From NCBI GenBank assembly GCA_934621665.1, contig CAKTUT010000116.1, positions 1-5,668 of the forward strand: DNA of 5,668 bases. Reading direction: 5' to 3'. Under the pieces are notes generated by a model. That model did not search any database. It worked only from the letters and a program-made list of their open reading frames with translations, and was not told where the DNA came from. The DNA comes from an uncultured Oscillospiraceae bacterium (lineage in GTDB: Bacteria; Bacillota; Clostridia; Oscillospirales; Oscillospiraceae). Positions 1 through 5,668 of this stretch are shown here, in pieces. The position numbers and the translations under genes were made by a program. Every line of letters begins with the position of its first letter. Position 1 is the stretch's first letter.

Positions 1-3000
1 GCACAATCTGCGCCAGATCCTCCTCCAGATAGTCTGAGGCGCGCAGCGTAAAGTCATACCGCATACAGCTTCCTTTTTCCGGCAGGCGCGGCTGCTGAAG
101 TGCCTCGCCCAATCGTCCGATGGTCAGGCCGGTGCTAAACAGCGACTGGTGTGCCCGTTCAAGCGCACGCAGGATGGTCAGTGCCCCCTCAATCGCCGTG
201 CGCGAGAGCATCTGTACGCTAGCCTCGTCAACATCGGCGAAGTAGTTTGGATAGCAGTATGGCAAAATCAGATTGATCGACGGCAGCAGCTGCTCGCGCA
301 TCTGCCGTCCGGCCATGCTGTCGCCGCCGATAAACGGATACAGCAGACTCTCCGTCACCCAATAGTGAAGATTTGGAATAAAATATGCGCATTCGGCCTG
401 CCGTCCCTGTACACGCATTAAATCACGTCCATAGCCAGACATCACCGCGACGATAATTCGTTCGATGGTCAGATTCTCCGCGCGGAATACCTTGTCCAGC
501 TTCTCGATACGATAGCCCTTGTGAATCAGATCGTCCACCAGCAAAATGGGGCGCTGGAACGATTTGAGCGTCCGCACCTGATTTTTAAGCGGCGAATAGC
601 CCGGATATTCCGCAATTTCAAAGCCGCTCAGATCGGGCCGGAACGTTTTTTCCACGTGAAGCGTCTTGGTCACGGTGTTCGGCACAATCTCGTCCGAAAA
701 AATCTTGCCATAGGGCACGCACATATACGGCCCGAGCCGCCGCTGTCCCGGCGAAACGTCCTGCACGCCGTTCATCTCTTCGATACGCTCAACCAGCGCC
801 TGATTAAGCAGCTCTGAGTCAAAGCAGAGCAGAAGCTTCCCCGGAAACATCTGTCCCAGTGCGCGGCGCAGCTTTGGCCGCGCCTGCATCACCGCGCGCA
901 CCACATTCTCCGCGTCCCGGTGCGGCTTTTTGATGCAGAGCATTGCATCCTCCAAAAGCATAACCGGCGCGCGCATATCCACATAGAAAATATCCTCACG
1001 CCCCGCTGAAACAAATCCCAGCTGCACCAGCGCCCCGCCAAGCGCCGCATTATCCGCCGGACAGCGGCAAAGGGCATACGTGTGTCCGCTTTCCAGACTC
1101 CGCGCCAGAAGCTCATTGAGCAGCATCCGCGTGCACTCTGCGTCTGCCCCAGTGCAAATCGCCTCCACCCACAAAATCTGCCCCGACGCGTGGCGGCGGA
1201 CATAGGCTGCCGTCTCCATCGAGCCGAGCACGCCATAGAGCTCATCGAGCACAATTGTCCGGCCAAGCACCCAGCCGCACACGCCCTGCTTTGACGTAAG
1301 CGTTACGGCAAGCGGATGAGGAATCTTCTCCATCCGCGCACAAAGCGCCTGCGGCGCATCGTGCGCCGGCTCGCGCAGTAGCGCGAACCGCATTGTTCTC
1401 CGTTCCAGCACGCTCTTCGCCTCGGGTGAGCGCACATAGAGTCCCTGCCGGTAGATCAGCGTCTGCACCACGGGGTCAACCAGCATGGAGATATCCAGCT
1501 TTCGGTCAACCGACTCGCGGATACGTGTTGAGCTGACCGTTTCATAAAACGGCGGCAGCGACAGCAGCTGCACCTTACCGGAAATCCGCGCGCAAAGCGC
1601 CGCGCCGTCCTCCGCCGTGCCATCGCGGCAGAAAATGATATGGTTATATTCCGCCGCGCCGCCCGGCTGCGCCGTACGGTAGGCCGACGCATTTTCAATC
1701 ACGTCGCTGCCCGCCACCAGATAGACCGCCCGTCCGGGCAGCAGAGCTTTCAGCCGCGCCAGATCGCGCGGCATAGCAATATTGATGGGAATATCATCCG
1801 GGAACAGATAGGTATCCGGCTGGTCGGCAATGGATATCCCCACAATCTGCCGCCGCAGAAGCTTTGGCAGCGTTTTTTTGCTCCACGAGAACTCGTCTAC
1901 CGCCAGATATACCTCAAAGCCGCGTTCACGGATTTCCTCCACAATCTGCTTGTGTCCAACAGAGAACGGGTCAAATGTCCCCGGGAAGAACGCCGCCGGC
2001 TTTTGCGCAGGGAATTGGAATACGCCACGCTCCACCTCCTGCCGCACGACAAAGCGATAGAGGTGGTTGAGCATAGCCGCGCGGTTCAGCGCTGCCAGAC
2101 GGTCGCTGCGCGGCTCGCACAAAATAGTCAGCAGCTTTTTGTGCAGCGAGATAAACACCTCGCGCCGCCCGTCGCCGGCATTCTCGCTGCCAAAGTAATC
2201 GCGGCACAGTACGCACAACGCCGTCTGATGGACGGCAGGATCATAGTGGCTGACGCCAGTCATCAGGATGCCGACAATCCGCTCACGCGCCGCCTGCGCC
2301 GCATCTGGCAGCGCTGAGAGCGCCTGCCCAAGCGTATGCATGGCCACCTGCGCCGGGAGTACCGACGCACCGCGCGCCAGCCCCTCCAGCTGTCCCAGCG
2401 TCTCGCTCAGTTCTTTTTCCGGCAGGCGGCAGATGAGTTTTCCAAGATACGGCGCAATAAACAGTGAAATCTGTTCCTGCCCAGTCTCAAGCTCACGCGT
2501 CAGGTCGATGATGATTTCATTGATCTGGTCAGCCAGCAGCAACGGTGCAATTGCCAGCAGGTGCTCTCCCGCCGCCTCACGCACCGGCAGATGCTCACTG
2601 ACCGACATCAGGTTTGAAAGGTGCATTGCCGTGTGGAATGCGGCAGCCGGATTTTCCGCCGCGTATTCGCAGAGCATCTGCATCTGCTCCAGCTTTACCG
2701 TCCAGTGCACCACGTTTTTCAGGTCGCTCAAATGCAGCTGCGTAATCTGTGCGCGCGTCAGATGCGCGCTGCTCAAGCCAAGCAGCCGTCCGCGCAGATG
2801 CGCAAGCGCCATCTGATACTCTCCGTGCGGCTGATAGCGGTGAAGCGATGGAAGCAGCAGCGGCGCATAGCCGTCAAGCGGCAAAAGCCGCTGCATGCAG
2901 CGCATCAGGATCATATCCAACCGCACCTCGCCGCTGCCAAGCATCTGCGTCAGGCGCGCGCACAGCGCCTCGCGCGGCGCGCTGGAAAGATAGCGCACCG

Positions 3001-4621
3001 GCACATGGCAAAGCGCATCTATCAGGATAAACCGGTCGTCTCCCTCCGCCTGCATCACCTGCGCCAACAGCGGCGCAAGCAGCTGCTGCGCCTGCTTTTC
3101 CTCACACGAGGCAAACAGGTGCGCGCAGATGGTTTTCAGCGAGTTGGAGATGCGCATAGCGTGTTTTGGCGCAATTTTCCGGTCGGGATGCAGGCACTGG
3201 AGCATATAGTGCTGCCACAGCGCGACTGACTCGGACAGCAGCGTCATCATCGCCGGCGTCATCACATCCGCACGTGCGTCCTTTGGACGCTCTTTTCGAT
3301 ATTTCGGGCCGCTGTTTGCCAGAATTTCACCCATAATCCGTCCCGCCGTGCGGCGCACATCGCCGTCAGGATGCATCAACAGCTCATAAAGCAGCAAAAG
3401 CGTTTTCTGCTTGTTTGCGCGCATCATATATGTGCTGTATTCCTCCAAAAGCAGTAGATAGGTGCGCACGCGCTGCAAATTTTTTTCACCCTTGGCCTGC
3501 TCCAGAAGCTGCTCCAACGAACGGTCGGTGCTGATGGTGCGCATCAGCTCCATGCTTCCGCAAAGCGTCATGCTGCGCAGCTCACGCAGTGCCTGCTGCG
3601 AAGAGAGCAGCGACGCGTCGCAGCGCGCAGGGACTGGCTGCTGCGGCTGCTCCAGCGAAACCGACACGCCACGGCTGAGCAGCAGCTTTTCAAAGTCATT
3701 TAGCTTTGTATACACCGTGCGATAACGCATCTGCTTCTCCGGTGTCATGTCGGCCAGTTTTGAAAAAATCACGTCGCGCGCCGCGTCCAGTGGGAAAATC
3801 CGCATGCTTTCGCGTCCATCCGCGCCGCGGCAGCCGCGCACACGAAAATCCGCGTAAATCAGCAGCAGCGACTCAATCGGCAGATTCTCAAATTCCAGAT
3901 CCCATGTGGAGTGGTTCGCCGCCACGTGGCCGATATTTTCCATATCATTTTCACAGAACCACTGCCATGTATAATAGTAGTGCAGATATGGCACGCGCGC
4001 AGCGTTGCTGCCGCGGCAGCCAAACTTTCCGATATCGTGCCCAAGCGCCGCGGCGCGAATCAGCGGCAGATCCACCGCAAAACCCGCGCGCTTTGCCGAG
4101 ATCGCCGTATGCAGCGCCACGTTATGTACGCCGATGGTATGCGATGCCGGATCAAATGGCTGAATTTCACGGCCAATACGCAGCAGTGTCATCACGTGAT
4201 CTTTATCCCACTGGCGCAAAAAGCGCGCATACTCCGCCGCTACGCGCGTCTGCGCGGCAAGCGGCGCGTCCAGCCCAATGAGGTCTGTCAGCGGGTCAAA
4301 CTCGCCCGTATTGTGGGGAAGCAGCACCTCCAGCACCAGAAGATACAGCATCTCTTCATTGGAAAGCGTCACATCTGTATCCACCTCCGGAAACAGCAGC
4401 AGGCTCAGGCGTTCATAAAATGCACGCAGCCATTGCTGCGCGACAGCCGCGTCCGACGCGCAGCCGCACAGAATACACACCTGCACGCAAAGATCGCTCT
4501 GATGTCCGCACAGCGCCCACAGCGCATCCAGATGCGCCGGTGCATCCAAAAGCGTCTGCGCCGCCGGATTTTCTGTGGCCTTGAGCGCTGCAATGAGTCT
4601 GTTTTCTGCAAAAGCTTCCAT
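1..4621 (-). CDS. Giant multidomain HD / HEAT-like / NadD-like nucleotidyltransferase / GNAT-like / PRTase-like protein, 3' end beyond window
   Basis: One open frame of 1540 codons begins at ATG 4621 and is still open at the left edge, so the C-terminus is missing. The start is firm: GGGGAG lies 6 nt upstream, and going further upstream the frame meets a stop at 4667-4669 with no other start codon between. Domains in order: helical N-terminus, HD phosphohydrolase, HEAT-like helical repeats, NadD-like nucleotidyltransferase with GTFDPFSVGH and SSTRIR, GNAT-like segment, and a PRTase-like region with LLVDDLIHKG. I see no signal peptide or membrane segment, so it should be cytoplasmic. The combination suggests an enzyme acting on nucleotides or a nucleotide-derived cofactor. 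Proteins of this size are usually labelled only 'cytidyltransferase' or 'HD domain protein' in Clostridia (recollection, not searched). Its length is many times that of free-standing NadD (about 200 residues), and housekeeping NaMN adenylyltransferase activity should not be assumed. The reading frame is certain; the exact function is unknown. Confidence 0.96.
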   Translation of the reverse strand, partial: MEAFAENRLIAALKATENPAAQTLLDAPAHLDALWALCGHQSDLCVQVCILCGCASDAAVAQQWLRAFYERLSLLLFPEVDTDVTLSNEEMLYLLVLEVLLPHNTGEFDPLTDLIGLDAPLAAQTRVAAEYARFLRQWDKDHVMTLLRIGREIQPFDPASHTIGVHNVALHTAISAKRAGFAVDLPLIRAAALGHDIGKFGCRGSNAARVPYLHYYYTWQWFCENDMENIGHVAANHSTWDLEFENLPIESLLLIYADFRVRGCRGADGRESMRIFPLDAARDVIFSKLADMTPEKQMRYRTVYTKLNDFEKLLLSRGVSVSLEQPQQPVPARCDASLLSSQQALRELRSMTLCGSMELMRTISTDRSLEQLLEQAKGEKNLQRVRTYLLLLEEYSTYMMRANKQKTLLLLYELLMHPDGDVRRTAGRIMGEILANSGPKYRKERPKDARADVMTPAMMTLLSESVALWQHYMLQCLHPDRKIAPKHAMRISNSLKTICAHLFASCEEKQAQQLLAPLLAQVMQAEGDDRFILIDALCHVPVRYLSSAPREALCARLTQMLGSGEVRLDMILMRCMQRLLPLDGYAPLLLPSLHRYQPHGEYQMALAHLRGRLLGLSSAHLTRAQITQLHLSDLKNVVHWTVKLEQMQMLCEYAAENPAAAFHTAMHLSNLMSVSEHLPVREAAGEHLLAIAPLLLADQINEIIIDLTRELETGQEQISLFIAPYLGKLICRLPEKELSETLGQLEGLARGASVLPAQVAMHTLGQALSALPDAAQAARERIVGILMTGVSHYDPAVHQTALCVLCRDYFGSENAGDGRREVFISLHKKLLTILCEPRSDRLAALNRAAMLNHLYRFVVRQEVERGVFQFPAQKPAAFFPGTFDPFSVGHKQIVEEIRERGFEVYLAVDEFSWSKKTLPKLLRRQIVGISIADQPDTYLFPDDIPINIAMPRDLARLKALLPGRAVYLVAGSDVIENASAYRTAQPGGAAEYNHIIFCRDGTAEDGAALCARISGKVQLLSLPPFYETVSSTRIRESVDRKLDISMLVDPVVQTLIYRQGLYVRSPEAKSVLERRTMRFALLREPAHDAPQALCARMEKIPHPLAVTLTSKQGVCGWVLGRTIVLDELYGVLGSMETAAYVRRHASGQILWVEAICTGADAECTRMLLNELLARSLESGHTYALCRCPADNAALGGALVQLGFVSAGREDIFYVDMRAPVMLLEDAMLCIKKPHRDAENVVRAVMQARPKLRRALGQMFPGKLLLCFDSELLNQALVERIEEMNGVQDVSPGQRRLGPYMCVPYGKIFSDEIVPNTVTKTLHVEKTFRPDLSGFEIAEYPGYSPLKNQVRTLKSFQRPILLVDDLIHKGYRIEKLDKVFRAENLTIERIIVAVMSGYGRDLMRVQGRQAECAYFIPNLHYWVTESLLYPFIGGDSMAGRQMREQLLPSINLILPYCYPNYFADVDEASVQMLSRTAIEGALTILRALERAHQSLFSTGLTIGRLGEALQQPRLPEKGSCMRYDFTLRASDYLEEDLAQIV
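2..916 (-). other. Phosphoribosyltransferase-like C-terminal region (residues ~1236-1540+, truncated by window)
   Basis: The core clue is a hydrophobic strand ending in two acidic residues and a glycine loop, RPILLVDDLIHKGYR (D1363, D1364, G1369). It resembles the PRPP-binding motif of type I phosphoribosyltransferases (hydrophobics-D/E-D-x-x-x-T-G-x-T). Upstream are a strand KLLLCFDSELL (~1262) and VPYGKIFSDEIVPN; downstream come a second strand IERIIVAVMSGYGRDLM and the distinctive WVTESLLYPFIGGD (~1421-1434). The Thr residues of the canonical loop are replaced by H-K-G-Y, so the fold is suggested but catalysis is uncertain. The end of the domain and the stop codon lie outside the window. 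Confidence 0.5.
974..1390 (-). other. GNAT-like acyltransferase segment (residues ~1078-1216)
   Basis: Following the nucleotidyltransferase, the sequence runs MRFALLREP, a strand GVCGWVLGRTIVLDEL, a strand QILWVEAICTG, a helix LLNELLARSLESG, a strand YALCRCPADNAALGGALVQLGFV and a closing strand REDIFYVDM. This strand/helix order, and the 'N..A...L..LGF' ending, resemble the C-terminal half of GCN5-related N-acetyltransferases. The acetyl-CoA pyrophosphate loop (Q/RxxGxG/A) is not clear; the stretch CTGADAECTRMLLNEL sits where it would be expected. It may therefore be a degenerate or non-catalytic GNAT fold. This is fold-level recognition only. Confidence 0.5.
1436..1996 (-). other. NadD/cytidylyltransferase-like nucleotidyltransferase domain (residues ~876-1062)
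   Basis: The domain opens with FFPGTFDPFSVGHKQIV, the phosphate-binding GxFDPxxxGH signature of the NadD/CTP-transferase superfamily (G881, D884, G889, H890). It continues with DEFSWSKK (909-916), where NadD enzymes carry their K/P-rich substrate loop, then VAGSDVIEN (D973), equivalent to the GxD region, and closes with SSTRIRE (1030-1036), the nucleotide-binding (I)SSTxIR motif. Family members transfer AMP or CMP from a nucleoside triphosphate to a phosphate acceptor such as NaMN, with release of pyrophosphate. The first residue of the usual H/TxGH motif is Ser887 here. All other signature residues look intact, so activity is plausible, but the acceptor is unknown. Confidence 0.9.
2027..3619 (-). 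other. HEAT/ARM-like alpha-helical repeat region (residues ~335-865)
   Basis: About 530 residues of almost purely helical, leucine- and alanine-rich sequence separate the HD domain from the nucleotidyltransferase. Several stretches look like degenerate HEAT units. The clearest is around residues 417-430, where HPDGDVRRTAGRIMGEI has the turn-Asp-Val-Arg signature; others are VREAAGEHLLAIAPLL near 680 and DPAVHQTALCVLCRD near 794. I see no catalytic motif. The likely role is a curved scaffold that positions the flanking enzymes or binds a partner or RNA; this is inference from composition and repeat appearance. Exact repeat number and borders cannot be set by eye. Confidence 0.6.
3827..4159 (-). 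other. HD-superfamily metal-dependent phosphohydrolase domain (residues ~155-265)
   Basis: The metal-ligand pattern of HD hydrolases is visible: H166 in VHNVALHTA, the doublet H195-D196 in AAALGHDIGKF 29 residues later, then H232 and H237 in GHVAANHSTWD, and D258 in LLLIYADFRV. The 29-residue H-to-HD spacing and the terminal 'I-ADxx' aspartate are typical of HD hydrolases. The extra histidines between HD and the last Asp suggest a two-metal centre, as in HD-GYP or YqeK-type enzymes. Such domains remove phosphate from nucleotides or cleave dinucleotide phosphates. YqeK, often encoded next to nadD in Firmicutes, hydrolyses Ap4A. All expected ligands are present, so I infer an active domain; the substrate is not predictable. 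Confidence 0.88.
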
Positions 4622-4625
4622 GCGT

Positions 4626-4633
4626 CTCTCCCC
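4626..4633 (-). promoter_or_regulatory. Ribosome binding site of the multidomain gene
   Basis: On the minus strand the bases read GGGGAGAG, with 6 nt between GGGGAG and the ATG at 4621. This spacing and purine richness fit a Shine-Dalgarno site and support the start, which is also the only start codon after the in-frame stop at 4667-4669. Confidence 0.8.
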
Positions 4634-4663
4634 GATCTGGAAAAAAATTCTTTTTACATTTCT

Positions 4664-4692
4664 ATTTTATCACGCGTATTCAAGAATTGCAC
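4664..4692 (-). promoter_or_regulatory. Candidate sigma-A promoter for the multidomain gene (extended -10)
   Basis: Reading the minus strand, TAAAAT (4669-4664) is preceded by TG one base upstream (TGATAAAAT), an extended -10 element. Seventeen bases upstream is GTGCAA (4692-4687), a weak -35. Transcription would start near 4657, giving a leader of roughly 35 nt. It lies in the AT-rich part of the only non-coding gap. The assignment rests on consensus matching by eye. Confidence 0.45.
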
Positions 4693-4754
4693 GATTTTTT
4701 CTCGCCGGCTTTCCATCTTTTCTTCTTCCGCACCGCAATCCGCGCTTGCAGAGA

Positions 4755-4783
4755 TTGCTTTTTCCGTCCGCATTCGCTAAAAT
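4755..4783 (+). promoter_or_regulatory. Candidate sigma-A promoter for the cysteine desulfidase gene
   Basis: TTGCTT (4755-4760) and TAAAAT (4778-4783) are separated by exactly 17 bases, the optimal spacing for the housekeeping sigma factor. Transcription would begin near 4790, leaving a leader of about 50 nt before the ATG at 4839. The -10 matches five of six consensus bases; the -35 keeps only the TTG core. Confidence 0.55.
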
Positions 4784-4791
4784 AAAAGCAG

Positions 4792-4807
4792 AAGTCAGAC
4801 CGGACTT
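4792..4807 (+). repeat. Short inverted repeat AAGTC-N6-GACTT at the predicted transcript start
   Basis: Perfect 5-bp arms (4792-4796 and 4803-4807) flank a 6-base spacer, AGACCG, immediately downstream of the plus-strand -10. The position would suit a repressor operator, or a small hairpin at the 5' end of the mRNA. Arms this short occur by chance, so the functional reading is tentative. Confidence 0.25.
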
Positions 4808-4826
4808 GAACGGAATTTTTACAATC

Positions 4827-4832
4827 AGGAGA
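4827..4832 (+). promoter_or_regulatory. Ribosome binding site of the cysteine desulfidase gene
   Basis: AGGAGA lies 6 nt upstream of the ATG at 4839, a strong Shine-Dalgarno match that fixes the start codon. Confidence 0.88.
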
Positions 4833-4838
4833 AGCTTT

Positions 4839-5668
4839 ATGGATACTGCTGTTTATCAGTCCTATGTGGATATTCTGCATGAGGAGCTTGTGCCCGCCAT
4901 GGGCTGCACCGAGCCGATTGCCGTTGCCTATGCCGGCGCGCTGGCACGTGAAACGCTTGGCTGCACGCCGGAAACGGTTTTGCTGTGCGTCAGCGGAAAC
5001 ATCATTAAAAACGTAAAAAGCGTCATCGTTCCGCACACAGGCGGGCGAAAGGGGTTGAAAACGGCGGTGGCCGCCGGCATCTGCTTTGGCCGAGCCGACC
5101 GTCTGCTGGAGGTGATTGCCGACGGCACAAACGAGCAGCTGTCCGAAATGGACGACTTTCTGGCGCAGACGGACATCACCGTGACGCGCTCGCAGCTTGC
5201 CTGCCCATTTGACCTGCAAGTCACACTGACCGCAGGCGGCCACAGCGCCTATGTCCATATCGTCGGCAAGCACACAAACGTCGTGCAGATTCTGCGCGAC
5301 GGCAAAACGCTTCTGGAGAAGCCATATACCGAGGAGTCGGCACAGCCGCCGGAAAACCGGAAGCTTCTGAACATCCGCGATATCATCGCGTTTGCAAACG
5401 AAGCCGACCTGCGCGATGTGGAAGCGCCGCTCCGCCGTCAGATGGAATATAACCTTGCCATCGCCAAGGCCGGGCTCACCGGCAAATACGGTGCGGCCAT
5501 CGGCAAAATACTGCTGGAGTCGTATGGAAACAGTGTCCAGAACCGCGCCAAGGCGTGGGCGGCAGCCGGGTCGGATGCCCGCATGAACGGATGCGAGCTC
5601 CCGGTTGTCATCAACTCCGGCAGCGGCAATCAGGGCATGACCGCTTCCCTGCCGGTAATCGTCTATGC
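4839..5668 (+). CDS. L-cysteine desulfidase / UPF0597 (serine dehydratase alpha-like) family protein, C-terminus beyond window
   Basis: The first 276 residues of a protein of the UPF0597 / L-cysteine desulfidase family (E. coli CyuA, formerly YhaM; archaeal CdsB-type), usually about 400-440 residues, so roughly the last third is missing. Signatures include MGCTEPIAVAYA near the N-terminus (C23, an expected [4Fe-4S] ligand by comparison with the archaeal enzyme), SGNIIKNVKSVIVP (residues 52-65), and SDARMNGCELPVV followed by SGSGNQGMTASLPV (about 246-272). The family uses an oxygen-sensitive iron-sulfur cluster to break L-cysteine into pyruvate, ammonia and sulfide; some relatives may act on L-serine. 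The remaining cluster cysteines are expected downstream of the window edge. The protein is cytoplasmic, with no signal peptide. The start is supported by AGGAGA 6 nt upstream and a promoter at 4755-4783. It is transcribed divergently from the multidomain gene, so they are not in one operon but could share control. Cysteine versus serine specificity cannot be decided here. Confidence 0.94.
   Translation, partial: MDTAVYQSYVDILHEELVPAMGCTEPIAVAYAGALARETLGCTPETVLLCVSGNIIKNVKSVIVPHTGGRKGLKTAVAAGICFGRADRLLEVIADGTNEQLSEMDDFLAQTDITVTRSQLACPFDLQVTLTAGGHSAYVHIVGKHTNVVQILRDGKTLLEKPYTEESAQPPENRKLLNIRDIIAFANEADLRDVEAPLRRQMEYNLAIAKAGLTGKYGAAIGKILLESYGNSVQNRAKAWAAAGSDARMNGCELPVVINSGSGNQGMTASLPVIVY

Noticed and set aside
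1436..1996. Naming this the housekeeping NaMN adenylyltransferase nadD
   Set aside because: The motifs are of that superfamily, but the SxGH variant and the >1540-residue fusion context make a substrate assignment unsafe.
1640..2317. Plus-strand open frame of 225 codons
   Set aside because: It lies wholly antisense to the nucleotidyltransferase and repeat region, has Arg/His/Gln-rich composition typical of an antisense shadow, and matches no family I recognise.
2268..3229. Two overlapping plus-strand open frames of 182 and 202 codons
   Set aside because: Both are antisense to the HEAT-like region, have Ser/Cys/Arg- or Arg/His/Gln-biased composition and no recognisable motif; they reflect the GC-rich codon use of the real gene.
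4641..4727. A/T-rich runs in the gap as an intrinsic terminator
   Set aside because: No stable GC-rich hairpin precedes the T-runs on either strand, and neither gene ends here; the AT-richness fits promoters.
3706..4780. Overlapping plus-strand open frames of 191 and 289 codons reaching into the intergenic gap
   Set aside because: They run antisense to the HD domain and N-terminus, show Arg/Ala/His-rich low-information sequence, and would read through the promoter region of the real gene.
4680..5273. Minus-strand open frame of 197 codons
   Set aside because: It is antisense to the well-supported cysteine desulfidase gene and its promoter, and its translation resembles no known protein.
1..5668. 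Mobile element, phage, CRISPR, tRNA or rRNA
   Set aside because: No transposase or integrase motifs, no spaced direct repeats, no cloverleaf or rRNA-like sequence; coding sequence fills all but the 217-bp gap.

Overview
The window holds parts of two divergently oriented genes separated by a 217-bp intergenic region (4622-4838). Both genes run off the window, one at each edge. GC-rich coding sequence, an AT-richer gap, purine-rich Shine-Dalgarno sites (GGGGAG, AGGAGA) and the protein families suggest a Gram-positive anaerobe of the class Clostridia, possibly an Oscillospiraceae/Butyricicoccaceae-type gut bacterium. That placement is inference from style and gene content, not from a marker gene.

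Left part (1-4621, minus strand): a single uninterrupted reading frame of 1540 codons that starts at 4621 and has no stop before base 1. I read it triplet by triplet across its whole length and found no frameshift. It encodes a very large, probably cytoplasmic, multidomain protein. In order it has an N-terminal helical segment with a cysteine cluster, an HD-type metal-dependent phosphohydrolase domain (about residues 155-265), a long helical HEAT-like repeat region (about 335-865), a NadD/cytidylyltransferase-like nucleotidyltransferase (about 876-1062), a GNAT-like segment (about 1078-1216) and a phosphoribosyltransferase-like C-terminal region (about 1236 to beyond the edge). The parts point to nucleotide or cofactor chemistry (phosphate removal, nucleotidyl transfer, possibly acyl and ribosyl-phosphate chemistry) on one polypeptide. 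The substrate cannot be named from sequence.

Right part (4839-5668, plus strand): the first 276 codons of an L-cysteine desulfidase / UPF0597 (E. coli CyuA/YhaM-like, serine dehydratase alpha-type) protein. It has the MGCTEP and SGSGNQG signatures, and its C-terminal part lies outside the window.

The gap carries plausible divergent sigma-A-type promoters, one for each gene, and a short inverted repeat just downstream of the plus-strand -10. Nothing else in the gap looks coding. No RNA gene, mobile element, CRISPR array or convincing terminator was seen. The most notable item is the multidomain enzyme; the HD plus NadD-like pairing recalls the NadD/YqeK pair of Firmicutes, but here the two are embedded in a far larger fusion.
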